A DNA stretch of 57,363 nucleotides, taken from positions 1 to 57,363 of the IMG/VR virus record IMGVR_UViG_3300049217_000061; one strand, given 5' to 3'. Below, piece by piece: positions 15,586-25,161 of the stretch (its first letter is position 1; every line of letters begins with the position of its first letter). Source of the DNA: a virus. The notes below the pieces were generated by a model, which did not search any database, was not told the origin of the DNA, and saw only the letters and a program-made list of their open reading frames with translations. Both the position numbers and the translations under genes were made by a program.

Positions 15586-18051
15586 ATGCAGGATGTCGGT
15601 AGCTGGGCAGCACTACACTTCGCTGAGTTCGCGTCGTTCATCATTATGATCGCGCTGTCTATGGCGGTCGTGGCGGTAGCGTTGCTGTGGCGCGTCTGGA
15701 TCGGGTGGTCTACCCCGCTCAATAAGAACCAGAAGGTGGGGCTGACGGCTGCGATGCTCCTCTCCTTCGCACTTGCGGCTGGGTCGCAGTCCTCGCCCGT
15801 GCAGAGCGCGGTCGGGCAGATCGTGGGCGCACAGGGGTTAATCGCTACGTTCAACGTGGCTGGGAGACTGGTTCAGTCGCAGCTCCTTTCGGACGCGTCC
15901 CAGTTCACCGTTCTCACCGGCAGCGGGGCGGAGGACGTGTGCGCGGAGGCGGTGGCGGCCGAGGCTTCCCTAGTCGGCGGCAACGGGAGCGGCGTGTTGG
16001 TGATCGTAACTGTGCCACGCAAAGCCTACTGTTCCGAGATGCCGATCGCGGCTAACTTTCGCGGGCAAATTTATTTTCGCGGCCGCGTCAGCCGGGGCCG
16101 CATCTACACCGGCGTGCAGTGGGGGAGTTGGGGGTCGGGGGTCAGCATCTTCGGTATCGGGCAGGAAGGGAGCACGGTGCTGAACAACAGCGCCAATTCC
16201 AATCTGATCGCCTGCAACCCACTCTTGCACGATAACACGTACCCGACCAACTCCGACGGCGCGCCGTGCGCGGCTTACTTCAACTCCTCGACGAATATGC
16301 CGCAGGCCACCGTCACCTCGATCACGGCGGCGGCCGGCGGGACCTCGACGATCACCCTTAGCTCGGCACTCTCTGGCACTCCGCCCTCCACCTTCGCCGG
16401 CAGATTATTATGTGTGGGCAAGGAAACCACGTCCGCCGTGAACGGTCACTGCTGGGAAATTAAGCAGGAGCCGACCGGGGGCGGGACCATCTTTGTCGTC
16501 AACTCGACCTCGATGGTGGTGTGCGCGGCCACTTGCGGCGGGGTCGCCTACCTCGAAACTCCCCTGGTTGCCTTCACCCAAGGCCCGACCAACGGTGCCA
16601 CCTTCTACCATTCCGGTATGGAGCACTGGACCTTCACCTGCGCCTACGTGTACGGGTGCGCGGAATATGCGAACGGGGCGGGTGAGGAAGGCACCTACCT
16701 CAACGACGTGCAGGGGTATAACGGCACTGTTTATGGCTTCCGGCTCTTTGTCGGGAACAACGCCAGCCCGAACGCCTACGGCGGGGATAAGGGCGGCGCT
16801 TCCCACTCCGGCCCCTACACGAGGATCTTCCACAACTTCCAGGCGGAGGTGTGCGAGATCCACGCCGGCGGCTGCTATGGGATGAATGCGGCAGTCAGCG
16901 CTGGCGCGGTAACTCAGTTTGTGTCGGGCACTCAGATGATGGCCGGCACTCCCGCGATCATGCCTTCCACCGGGTGCCCGGCGTGCACTTACGCGGTCCT
17001 TGCCTACTCCTCCTCGGTGGCTTCCTCCACCATGAGCAAAACCTTCGTCGGGCTCGCTTCCGACGGGATCGCGATGGGCACGAACAGCCAGTCGATCTAC
17101 GGCGTGAACGGGTCCACGATGTCGCTGAAGGACGTGCAGAACTCCGGCACGCACGCGATCCTGCCCGAGTTAACGGAGGGACTCGGCTACTTCCAGTCCG
17201 GCCCCGCCAACAAGTTCGACGGCTACCACTGCGAGTACGCCATCATCTGCCAGGAGATCGGCGGGATGGCGACCCACAACGAGACCTGGATCGAGGACGG
17301 AGCCACCCAGACCCAGGGCGCGACGTGGGTCAACGGGGACAGTAACAACGACACTACCTTCAACTTCGAGATCGGCTCCGCGCAGGGCACGTCGAACATC
17401 GTCAACTTCTCCGCTTCCAATATGTCCACCATTTCCGGGACGCCCAGCACCAAGATGCTGAAAAACGACATCCTGGCGAACGCGGATTGCAGCGTCAGTA
17501 CCGAGGACAACGTCTACTATATTTTCGCGCAGACTTCGCTCTCGACCCCCTTATTCCTGACCGACTGTTCTTCGGCGCTGGGGCAGTCAATTCCCAATCT
17601 GAAAACTTCCTACGCGGTAACTGGCTCGGTCACTATCGGGTCCGGGTCAAACATCTCCGCCACCTCGCTATGTGCCACCACTTTATGCCCGGCTGGGCGT
17701 TACCGCGTGGACGTATACATCGAGATCACGACTGCCTGCACCACCACCGGGTCCACGATCCCGTGGCTCGGGTACACGGACGACCAGGGCGCGAAGGCGG
17801 GGTCGAGCACCACCACCTTCTTCTCGGCGGCCGGGGGACTCGGTACTACGCCCGCTACTGGTGGGACAACCGGCGCGACCCTTGTCCCCGACTCGACCGC
17901 TGACTTCCTCACTGGGAGCTATTTCCTGACCACCACCGGGGCAGCCACGGGCGGGCTAGGGTCGATCAACTACGGCGTCACCAACACGGCTTGCGGGACC
18001 GGCGGGCCGATGGTGGGGAAAGCGTTCTTCGACGTAACACGGTTGGAGTAA
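15586..18051 (+). CDS. Membrane-anchored beta-helix tail-spike-like protein
   Basis: 821 aa. Two hydrophobic spans lie at about 13-38 and 50-68 (FIIMIALSMAVVAVALLW; GLTAAMLLSFALAAG), then a long Gly/Ser/Thr-rich region whose rhythm (SIFGIGQEGSTVLNNSANSN..., GTYLNDVQGYNGTVYGFR) resembles right-handed beta-helix tail-spikes. The final 150 residues are beta-sandwich-like. Such N-terminal membrane spans are unusual for a tail-spike. It lies between two genes with signal peptides and shares their composition. Confidence 0.65.
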   Translation: MQDVGSWAALHFAEFASFIIMIALSMAVVAVALLWRVWIGWSTPLNKNQKVGLTAAMLLSFALAAGSQSSPVQSAVGQIVGAQGLIATFNVAGRLVQSQLLSDASQFTVLTGSGAEDVCAEAVAAEASLVGGNGSGVLVIVTVPRKAYCSEMPIAANFRGQIYFRGRVSRGRIYTGVQWGSWGSGVSIFGIGQEGSTVLNNSANSNLIACNPLLHDNTYPTNSDGAPCAAYFNSSTNMPQATVTSITAAAGGTSTITLSSALSGTPPSTFAGRLLCVGKETTSAVNGHCWEIKQEPTGGGTIFVVNSTSMVVCAATCGGVAYLETPLVAFTQGPTNGATFYHSGMEHWTFTCAYVYGCAEYANGAGEEGTYLNDVQGYNGTVYGFRLFVGNNASPNAYGGDKGGASHSGPYTRIFHNFQAEVCEIHAGGCYGMNAAVSAGAVTQFVSGTQMMAGTPAIMPSTGCPACTYAVLAYSSSVASSTMSKTFVGLASDGIAMGTNSQSIYGVNGSTMSLKDVQNSGTHAILPELTEGLGYFQSGPANKFDGYHCEYAIICQEIGGMATHNETWIEDGATQTQGATWVNGDSNNDTTFNFEIGSAQGTSNIVNFSASNMSTISGTPSTKMLKNDILANADCSVSTEDNVYYIFAQTSLSTPLFLTDCSSALGQSIPNLKTSYAVTGSVTIGSGSNISATSLCATTLCPAGRYRVDVYIEITTACTTTGSTIPWLGYTDDQGAKAGSSTTTFFSAAGGLGTTPATGGTTGATLVPDSTADFLTGSYFLTTTGAATGGLGSINYGVTNTACGTGGPMVGKAFFDVTRLE

Positions 18052-18053
18052 AA

Positions 18054-21000
18054 ATGAGAAAACTATTCGCTATCGCAGCTATCGCCTTCCCTGCTCTCCT
18101 GGTTACCGGCTCGGTCATCGTGTCGGCCCAAACCGCCGGCTCGATCAACGGCATGTGCGCCAAGGGGAACACGTTCCTGTCGGCGTTCGGCACCCCCACC
18201 ACCACCCCGGCTGTAGGCTCGTTTCCCTCCTGCACCGTCACCGCCTATCTCACTGGCACGACCACCCTCGCCACCCTCTACCAGAACTCCACGCTCACCC
18301 CGCTTACCAACCCGTTCACCGCGAACACGGACGGGTCGTGGCTCCTGTTCGCGTCCAACACGATCAACTACGACATCGTGATGTCGGGAGGCACCCCGTT
18401 TCCCCTCCCGGCTCCTGTCGCCCTGACGAACCTATCCGTTTCCACGATCACCTCCGCTCCCCCGCCGAACGTGATGTCGGTAACTCCCAACCCTCTTTCC
18501 TTTGGCAACGTGCCGATCGGGACTACTGGCCCTCCCCTGCTCGTCCAGCTCACGAACAACACGGTGGCTGCCGTCACCTCCCTCGTGCTCCCCGCCGCCC
18601 CCACTGGGACTAACGCCGCCGACTTCACCGGCCCGCTTGGGAGCACGTGCGGTTCCACCCTCGCCGCGAACGGGGGGACCTGCTTCTACCAAGTCCGCTG
18701 TTCGCCTACCTTGTCCTCGCTCGAAACTGCCACGCTCACCATCACTGACTCGGCCGGGACTCAGGTCCAGACCCTCAACTGTTCCGGCTACAGCTCCGGC
18801 CCGCCTGTCCCCTTGAACATCGGCGCGTCCCCTTCCGCCGTCAACTTCGGCTCCGTCCAACAATTCGTCACCAGCGCCCCGTCTCCAGTCACGATTACCA
18901 ACGTCGGTACTTCCTCGGGCACGATCTCCGCGATCGCTATCGCAGGCACGAACTCCTCCGACTTCGGTCAGTCCTCTTCATGTGTGGGCACAATTCTCCC
19001 GAACTCATCCTGCGTGGTCTCCGTCACTTTCACGCCCTCCATCCTTGGCGCGGAAGGCCCGGCTACCCTCACCATCACCAACAACGGGAGTACGCCCTCT
19101 CTTATGGTTGGCTTGGCTGGGACGGGAACGGCGGCGGCTTCATTTTCGCTTTCTCTCACTAGCGCAGTTGGGGCGCAAGGTGTAGGGACGGTCACAAGCA
19201 ATGACGTTCCACCGACGATCAATTGTTCCTTTACCTCACTGGGGGTGTCGGGAATTTGCAATGGAAATTATCCCACCGGGACAATGTTGACGCTGACCGC
19301 TTCCCCGAATGCCAATAGTGCATTGTTGAGCACAGTGGGCACGGGCAGCGCCAGTGGATGTTCTTCGAGCGGTTCGTTAATCTGCGGACCCATCACGATC
19401 ACGACGAACTCGACGCTTACTTACGGTTTTCAACCGTTCAATCAAACCGATTCATTGAGCATCGTATTTATCGGCACCGGCACTGGCACAGTTCTTGGTT
19501 CCGCAAATGCCTCTTCGATCAATTGCACCGAGAATAGTAACGGAACTCAATCGGGAACGTGTAACCAACTGATTCTTGCGGGATCTTCAGTTACCTTGAC
19601 GGCGACACCGAGCGGCACCGCAACCTTTGTAAATTGGGTTGGTATTTCTGGGTGCTCGTCGAATCCAGTGTGTGGCCCCTTCTCGATCAACAGCCCGATC
19701 ATTGCCAACGTAAATTTCCAGCCGGGTTCTGGTGGCGTGCCACTGGCAAAGCAGCAGAATTGCCAAACTAGCGTTGCGGGCACAAGTAATGTGTCATGCA
19801 ACTGGGCCGCGCCGATTCTGGCCGGCGACACCCTGTTTGTAAATGGCGAGTGGTTCGACAATTCCAGCACTGTATCGAGTGTCACCGATAACTGCGGGAA
19901 TACCTATACGCAGCTTACCGGGTGCTCAGGCAGCAGTTCGCCGCGCGCGGTCGCGGCTGCGAACGGGCAATCCGCGATTACCGGCGTTGTCTATTATGCA
20001 AAGAATGTGAATGCCGCCCTAGCCAAAGCGTGTACTACAGCGATTGCTTTAACTGCGAGCGCGATGGGCCGTGTGATGACCGGCGAAGATTGGGCCGGCC
20101 TGACTACCAACCCCCTTGACGTTTGCGCGGGGGCGAGCGGGCAAGACAACGCCGGGTCATCTCCTCCCGGCAGCGGAAACATTACAACCACGGTGCCGGC
20201 AGATCTCTTACTTGCATTCAACGACTTGACCAGCGGAATCACTTCGCCCGCCACCAGTTTCACGCAGGACATCTATAACTCCTACGGAAATAGTCTGACG
20301 TTTTCTCAATCGAGAGCGCACGCCACTTCATTCACTACCGCTACCGGGACAAACACGCTCAATAATTCGGTAGGAACCGGCGACACCGTGACCGGCATGA
20401 TAATTTCCTCGTCAGCCAGTGACACGTTGAGTAGCGTGGTCACTTCGACTGGCAACAATTGCAACGTGGTGGGGCCATCCACGCAGGCCACGGCTGGTTC
20501 GGTCTGGCTCTACTACTGCAACAATGTCACGGGGAGCGCATACCCTTGGACTGTCACCGCAACCTTCTCCGGGACCGGGCCGACGCGAGCTATTTGGACG
20601 GATGATTTCAATACGGGCGGCAAGGTTCCAACTTTCGACCTGAGCGCGAGCGGATCGGGAACGACTGGAACCGCCGTAAACACTCCAACGATTACGCCGA
20701 CCAATGGAAATTCATTCCTATACTGCGGCGCGATGGTGAGTACCGGAGTTTCAACAGTCAATTCTCCCTGGACTGCGGGCGCGTTTGGTCTAGGCACGAA
20801 CGTCGATTTTTATCAGTTAAGCGCTAGTGGTGGGCAGGCGGTCAATCTCACTGCCATTAGCTCGGGGCCGTGGGCTTCGATCTGTCTATCGTTGAGTCCC
20901 GGCACGGGCGGTTCAAACGATCTTGAAGAACGCCCCAATGTATCCACTGGCGGCAGTCCTTACGTCAACGCAGTTACCCCTTCATCGACGACAAACAATT

Positions 21001-22775
21001 GGGCGTCGTTCCTGAGTGCGTGGAAGGTACAAACCACCACATCACCTAGCACGATCGCGGTTACAATTACCACCACGGCTAACGGTTCCGGCACGGTGAC
21101 CGGCGGCAGTTTGAATTGCATTATTACGAACGGCGTCTTGTCTGCCACGGGTTGCAGCGTTACGATTCCAATCAACTCCGCGCTTGCAATTACGGCGTCG
21201 CCGGCTTCCGGTTCGACTTTTACCGGCTACAACGGTGGAGGTTGCGGAGTAAATCCGCTGTGCAACATTCCTACATCGCAAACCGGAGTCAATCTCAACA
21301 TCGTCGCTAATTTCTCTCTGAGTTCGGCCTATACCTACACCAGCCAGGAGCCGGTAATTCCAGTAGCTTTTTCCTCAAATGCTCAAAGCATATTTTACAA
21401 ACCGCTGCCAGGGCGCTTGGGCACTTCGGGTAACTGGCTTAACCATCTGCAAGGCAATACCAGCACGCCAACTGTGAGCAACGCTTTTGGACAGTGCTTA
21501 ATTACGAATTGTGGTGCGCAGAAAAACAATGGCATCGGGAGTCCATCATCGAGCCTATGGGGATTCCAGCCGTTTAACAGCTATGGGAACTATAACAGCA
21601 CAGCGAAATATTATGCCCAGGCGGGAGATCCTTGGTGGATCGTAAATGGCTGCTTCTACTGCGGAACCGAAGCCGGGTGGACAATCGAATTTCAAGGACC
21701 GAACAATTTTCTTCTTCCAGGAGGTAACTCAAGCGGGCAAGGCGGCGATAGTTCAACCTTTATCTGGCAGCAGGCATCGGGGAACATTGTAGACCTTTAT
21801 TTTTCTGGTGGCAGTTCGACGGGGGAAACTCGCGCTGGAGTTTGCCCATCGAATTCGCATCAAGGAACGTTTGCAGATCCTTGCACGATTCCGATTACCT
21901 GGAGCGCATTAAGCTGGTCGGCAAATTACTACACTTCGCGGGACTGGCAAGCGCAGAATCAGGCGGGATCAAATGACCTGGGTTCTTCGATCGGCATCGC
22001 TCCGCTGGCAGCGCAGGTGCGCACCAATGAACTGACATCGGGCAACATCCCCCATGTGAGGCTTACCGGCGTACCTTGTATCAAAAAGGCGATTCCATTC
22101 CCGGCGCAAGCTGCCATAGTATTTCCCGCCAATGCCTCGCCTGGGATCTGCGGAACAAGCGGGTTTCCTTCCGACTCAACTTACCGGCCTTATGCTGGGA
22201 TGCTTTACGCATTCGACTACACCCCGGCGCAGCTTGATTGTCTGGACCCCGCAAAGGCAACTTGTACCTACAGCGATTCAACGCCAATCGCTAAGGTCTA
22301 TGATTTTCAGATGGTTTGGATTCGGGAGAATTCAAACTATGGCGTGATTCCAGCAGAGACAAGCGGAAACGACGGCAGTCAGACCCTCGATTACAATGTG
22401 CCTTATGGGTTCGATGACTACGCCACCTCTTGGCAGTTTTATTTTGAACTCGGCCAGCAAGTGAGTCCTTTTAATTCCCCCCTTTGGGCCTATCTGCAAA
22501 ATGCAGCGAACGAAACGGGTGCCACGTCGAGCGGTACCGCTTTTTGCGGTGGGGCCAGAACGGGCACGAATGCCAGTCAGAAATATTGTTATGTACGGGC
22601 TTACTCGAATATCCCGCTTCTGCCTGGACTTTCCGGCTTGACTGACATTAACGGCAATTCTTGCACGTCAACTTACGGCTGTGATGCGAGCGGGCATCTC
22701 CAAGCGGTTGACCAATGTGTGTTAATTGCGCAAGCCGGTCTTTCGAGTTATAAAGGCGTGAACGGTTGTCCTTAG
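18054..22775 (+). CDS. Giant secreted adhesin or tail-fibre with choice-of-anchor-D domains
   Basis: 1573 aa from the ATG at 18054 (an in-frame ATG at 17991 lies inside the previous gene). Residues 1-24 form a signal peptide (MRKLFAIAAIAFPALLVTGS). Two ASH/choice-of-anchor-D-type repeats follow (about 145-360; PNPLSFGNVPIGTTGPPLLV and FGSVQQFVTSAPSPVTITNV), then Ig- or InlB-like beta repeats with paired cysteines and a distinct C-terminal domain (about 1095-1573) rich in Trp and Tyr. Base composition falls visibly after about 19130, so the gene is a chimera of phage-like and host-like DNA. Likely receptor or polysaccharide binding. Confidence 0.7.
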   Translation: MRKLFAIAAIAFPALLVTGSVIVSAQTAGSINGMCAKGNTFLSAFGTPTTTPAVGSFPSCTVTAYLTGTTTLATLYQNSTLTPLTNPFTANTDGSWLLFASNTINYDIVMSGGTPFPLPAPVALTNLSVSTITSAPPPNVMSVTPNPLSFGNVPIGTTGPPLLVQLTNNTVAAVTSLVLPAAPTGTNAADFTGPLGSTCGSTLAANGGTCFYQVRCSPTLSSLETATLTITDSAGTQVQTLNCSGYSSGPPVPLNIGASPSAVNFGSVQQFVTSAPSPVTITNVGTSSGTISAIAIAGTNSSDFGQSSSCVGTILPNSSCVVSVTFTPSILGAEGPATLTITNNGSTPSLMVGLAGTGTAAASFSLSLTSAVGAQGVGTVTSNDVPPTINCSFTSLGVSGICNGNYPTGTMLTLTASPNANSALLSTVGTGSASGCSSSGSLICGPITITTNSTLTYGFQPFNQTDSLSIVFIGTGTGTVLGSANASSINCTENSNGTQSGTCNQLILAGSSVTLTATPSGTATFVNWVGISGCSSNPVCGPFSINSPIIANVNFQPGSGGVPLAKQQNCQTSVAGTSNVSCNWAAPILAGDTLFVNGEWFDNSSTVSSVTDNCGNTYTQLTGCSGSSSPRAVAAANGQSAITGVVYYAKNVNAALAKACTTAIALTASAMGRVMTGEDWAGLTTNPLDVCAGASGQDNAGSSPPGSGNITTTVPADLLLAFNDLTSGITSPATSFTQDIYNSYGNSLTFSQSRAHATSFTTATGTNTLNNSVGTGDTVTGMIISSSASDTLSSVVTSTGNNCNVVGPSTQATAGSVWLYYCNNVTGSAYPWTVTATFSGTGPTRAIWTDDFNTGGKVPTFDLSASGSGTTGTAVNTPTITPTNGNSFLYCGAMVSTGVSTVNSPWTAGAFGLGTNVDFYQLSASGGQAVNLTAISSGPWASICLSLSPGTGGSNDLEERPNVSTGGSPYVNAVTPSSTTNNWASFLSAWKVQTTTSPSTIAVTITTTANGSGTVTGGSLNCIITNGVLSATGCSVTIPINSALAITASPASGSTFTGYNGGGCGVNPLCNIPTSQTGVNLNIVANFSLSSAYTYTSQEPVIPVAFSSNAQSIFYKPLPGRLGTSGNWLNHLQGNTSTPTVSNAFGQCLITNCGAQKNNGIGSPSSSLWGFQPFNSYGNYNSTAKYYAQAGDPWWIVNGCFYCGTEAGWTIEFQGPNNFLLPGGNSSGQGGDSSTFIWQQASGNIVDLYFSGGSSTGETRAGVCPSNSHQGTFADPCTIPITWSALSWSANYYTSRDWQAQNQAGSNDLGSSIGIAPLAAQVRTNELTSGNIPHVRLTGVPCIKKAIPFPAQAAIVFPANASPGICGTSGFPSDSTYRPYAGMLYAFDYTPAQLDCLDPAKATCTYSDSTPIAKVYDFQMVWIRENSNYGVIPAETSGNDGSQTLDYNVPYGFDDYATSWQFYFELGQQVSPFNSPLWAYLQNAANETGATSSGTAFCGGARTGTNASQKYCYVRAYSNIPLLPGLSGLTDINGNSCTSTYGCDASGHLQAVDQCVLIAQAGLSSYKGVNGCP

Positions 22776-22832
22776 ACTGTAGACTCTAGATTTAACACTG
22801 AAAAGGAAAAGGAAAAGGAAGAGGAGGTAATT

Positions 22833-23003
22833 ATGCCGCTAGGAATATTTTTCTGGGTGATCTACCTGATTGCGATTTTTGCGAGTTACTGGTTCTTTTA
22901 CGAAGCCAACCAGCCTTGGTTTAAGAGAGCCGGAGGGTTCTGGGTAATCTGGCTGCTGGTTGGCATTTTGGGCTGGCAAGTGTTTGGGCCGGCGATAAAG
23001 TAG
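22833..23003 (+). CDS. Small two-span membrane protein, possible holin
   Basis: 56 aa with a perfect GAGGAGGTAATT site. Two hydrophobic spans (residues 4-22, FFWVIYLIAIFASYWFFY; and 35-50, FWVIWLLVGILGWQVFG) are separated by a charged turn. Size and topology fit a small holin, and it opens the lysis cassette ahead of the endolysin. Upstream is a purine-rich AAAAGG repeat. Confidence 0.6.
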   Translation: MPLGIFFWVIYLIAIFASYWFFYEANQPWFKRAGGFWVIWLLVGILGWQVFGPAIK

Positions 23004-23114
23004 GTTCGATTCAGCTTGTCGATCCAGCTTGTTCGGATTTCGTAAATTGTAAATCGGGCCATTTCGTCTGCACCTTCCCGTATCAGACTGATGCCGGCAC
23101 GGGGGCGATCAACG

Positions 23115-23555
23115 ATGAACAAGTGGGTACTCTGGTGGGAGGCTATCATGCCGTTTGCGATGGTATCGAACGCCCAGCAGTACGACTGGCGCACGTGGGT
23201 GGTCGGGATCATGCGGTCCGCCGTGCAAGGCGGGGCCACGTCAATTGCGTCCATCTCGGTAGTCTCGCTGTTCGCACCCAACACCTTCAACCTAAACGCC
23301 GAGTTGGGTAAGACCCTAGCCGCGCTGGGGATACTGTTCCTGCTGCACGGGGTGATCGGGATGGCGACCTTCCTCCAGACCCACGGAGCGCCGGACCTGA
23401 TGACCACGACCAAGTTTACGGAGACGCAGACTACGGTGACAGCGGAGAAGGCTGGAGTGGCGGGCACTACGCACATGTCCTCTGTCGAGACTACAACTAC
23501 CGTTCCAGTCGTTGTCGTCCCGTCTGCCTCTGTCTCTAAGGACGTGCCCAAGTGA
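23115..23555 (+). CDS. Holin-like membrane protein
   Basis: 146 aa from the ATG at 23115. Hydrophobic segments lie at about 34-52 and 66-88 (TLAALGILFLLHGVIGMATF), with a Thr/Val-rich hydrophilic tail. It overlaps the endolysin start by 4 nt (GTGA), the usual holin-endolysin coupling. An upstream ATG at 23091 is possible. Confidence 0.6.
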   Translation: MNKWVLWWEAIMPFAMVSNAQQYDWRTWVVGIMRSAVQGGATSIASISVVSLFAPNTFNLNAELGKTLAALGILFLLHGVIGMATFLQTHGAPDLMTTTKFTETQTTVTAEKAGVAGTTHMSSVETTTTVPVVVVPSASVSKDVPK

Positions 23556-24025
23556 GCCTCGACGCGATATCGGTAACTCGGCTGGCGCTAGTCGATCCCG
23601 TCCTCGCCGCCCTGATCGTGCAGATGGATGCCCTCCTCTCGCCTTCCGGAATCGCCTTCCGCGTCACGCAAGGCCGGCGCACCTGGCTGGAGCAGGATGT
23701 CCTCTACGCGCAGGGGAGGACCGCGCCTGGCCCCCGCGTGACCAACGCCCGAGGTGGCGAGTCCTGGCACAACTTAGGCTGCGCGGTGGACTTCGTCCCC
23801 ATGAAGGAGGGGGTGCCGATATGGGACACGGCCGACCCGTGGTGGGCGACGATCATCGAGTGCGGAGAGGATGTGGGACTCGTGTCGGGGAGCCGTTGGA
23901 CCGAGCCGGACCGCCCCCACTTGCAGCGTACCGCCCCCTATCCCGAGGACGCTCCTTCCGACGAGGCGAGGCAAATTTACTTAAACGAGGGCGCGGCCCA
24001 GTTTTGGGCTACAATAACCGGCTAA
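23552..24025 (+). CDS. Endolysin, M15-family peptidase
   Basis: 157 aa. The zinc-binding motifs of the VanY/L-alanyl-D-glutamate peptidase family are in order: QGRRTWLEQDVLYAQGR (about 40-56), SWHNLGCAVDF with His73 and Asp80, and PHLQ with His123. It cleaves peptidoglycan stem peptides at the end of infection. It has no cell-wall-binding domain and no signal peptide, so it needs a holin. GTG start overlapping the upstream gene; a GGTAACT lies in codons 7-9. Confidence 0.9.
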   Translation: MSLDAISVTRLALVDPVLAALIVQMDALLSPSGIAFRVTQGRRTWLEQDVLYAQGRTAPGPRVTNARGGESWHNLGCAVDFVPMKEGVPIWDTADPWWATIIECGEDVGLVSGSRWTEPDRPHLQRTAPYPEDAPSDEARQIYLNEGAAQFWATITG

Positions 24026-24053
24026 GGGTAAAGGGTAAAGGGTAAAGGGTAAA
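24026..24053. repeat. 7-bp tandem repeat (GGGTAAA, four copies)
   Basis: Four perfect units fill the gap between the endolysin stop and the Shine-Dalgarno of the lipoprotein gene (AAAAGGAGAC). The repeat may itself have grown by slippage from a stop-plus-SD junction. Confidence 0.85.
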
Positions 24054-24068
24054 AGGAGACAGCAACCC

Positions 24069-24557
24069 ATGAAACGACTCAAACTCTACTGTGGCACTAT
24101 AGCCCTGGCGGCGATCCTGTCCTGCGGGTTCGCCTGTCCGAAGGGGACGCAGAACCTCGCCACCGCTTCCGATGCGGTAGCTCACGCACTGCTCAACGTA
24201 CAGGTGGCAGCCCAGCAGGCGGTAACCTCGGGCGTGATGACCCAGTCCGAGTTCGCGGCGTTCGACACCCAACTCGCCAACGTGAGCCAAGCCGGCCTTG
24301 TGCTCGACAACGCAATTCGCGCCAACGAGTCCGCCACCTCGGTTGCGGCAAAGGTGAACGCGTTCTTGATTGCGTTCAACACGCTCCAGAACTCCGGGGT
24401 GGTCGGGATTAAAAACGTGAACACCCGCCAAACCATCTCGATCATCATCACCGGGGCCGAGTCCTCGATCGCCATCATCGCGGCAGCGGTCGGGACTACG
24501 GGCGCGCCCGCCCCGGTAACCTTCACTAAGTCGGCAGCCAAGTCAGGAGGCAACTAA
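24069..24557 (+). CDS. Lipoprotein-like protein in the lysis cassette
   Basis: 162 aa. It has an N-terminal Lys/Arg cap, a hydrophobic core (LYCGTIALAAILSCGFACPK) and cysteines at the expected cleavage site (ILSC), consistent with a lipobox. The rest is helical and Ala-rich. Its position after the endolysin suggests a role in outer-membrane disruption, such as an outer spanin, but it lacks the Pro-rich look of Rz1, so this is tentative. Confidence 0.55.
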   Translation: MKRLKLYCGTIALAAILSCGFACPKGTQNLATASDAVAHALLNVQVAAQQAVTSGVMTQSEFAAFDTQLANVSQAGLVLDNAIRANESATSVAAKVNAFLIAFNTLQNSGVVGIKNVNTRQTISIIITGAESSIAIIAAAVGTTGAPAPVTFTKSAAKSGGN

Positions 24558-24808
24558 TGGACCCGTCCACTCTGCAACTGATCCTCTTCGCCGAACAACT
24601 GGCCGCGCTGGCTGCGTCCTCCATCTCGAAACTGCGGGCTGTCATTTCGGGGGACTCGACCCAGACTACCGACCAGATCCTCGCCGACGCCGACGCCACC
24701 TACAACCAGATCATCGCCAACGCAACCGGGCAACCCTCGACCACGGTGGCGGGGACCACGATCGTACCCACCACGCCAACTGTACCCACTGTACCACCCG
24801 CTCAATAG
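24557..24808 (+). CDS. Small helical protein with Thr/Pro tail
   Basis: 83 aa. The start shares one base with the upstream stop. Residues 1-58 are two helices (LQLILFAEQLAALAASSISK; TDQILADADATYNQIIANA); the tail is VPTTPTVPTVPP. No family recognised. It is probably co-translated with the lipoprotein. Confidence 0.6.
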   Translation: MDPSTLQLILFAEQLAALAASSISKLRAVISGDSTQTTDQILADADATYNQIIANATGQPSTTVAGTTIVPTTPTVPTVPPAQ

Positions 24809-24821
24809 GAGGCGGTAACTC

Positions 24822-24968
24822 ATGGCAGACGCACCCAAGAAAGAATCAGCGGTCCTGAAGGCGGCAGGCGACTTCACCTCCAACAGCTACGGCTCGCGCC
24901 AAGCGGAGGAGAAACCTCCCGCCAAGAAGCAGAAGCTGTACAAGTACCAGAGCGGTAAGTCGGAGTAA
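24822..24968 (+). CDS. 48-aa hydrophilic peptide
   Basis: MADAPKKESAVLKAAGDFTS... ends in KKQKLYKYQSGKSE. The start follows AGGAGGCGGTAACTC, the recurring start-associated sequence of this genome. Lys-rich and probably disordered. Function unknown. Confidence 0.6.
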   Translation: MADAPKKESAVLKAAGDFTSNSYGSRQAEEKPPAKKQKLYKYQSGKSE

Positions 24969-24971
24969 GGT

Positions 24972-25133
24972 ATGCAGAAGCCGATGGAGAAGCCGAAAAA
25001 GAGGTCCGGCACCACGGGCGGCCCCGCGGGCGCTCCTGACATAGGCGTGGAAGTCCCCGTCAGCAAGGTCGCCAAAGGGATCACAAAGGCCGGGAAGAAG
25101 ATCCGCCGCAAGTTCAGCAAGAAGCGGGAGTAA
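24972..25133 (+). CDS. 53-aa Lys/Arg-rich peptide
   Basis: MQKPMEKPKKRSGTTGGPAG... ends with the basic helix VAKGITKAGKKIRRKFSKKR. It follows the previous stop by 3 nt, without a strong ribosome site of its own. Likely a nucleic-acid-binding or minor virion peptide. The following 28 nt contain a duplicated GAGTAACCGAGTGAGC. Confidence 0.55.
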   Translation: MQKPMEKPKKRSGTTGGPAGAPDIGVEVPVSKVAKGITKAGKKIRRKFSKKRE

Positions 25134-25161
25134 CCGAGTGAGCGAGTAACCGAGTGAGCGC

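Noticed and set aside
22999-23022. GGTTCGATTC resembling a tRNA T-loop
   Set aside because: The flanking bases do not pair and no acceptor, D or anticodon arm can be drawn.
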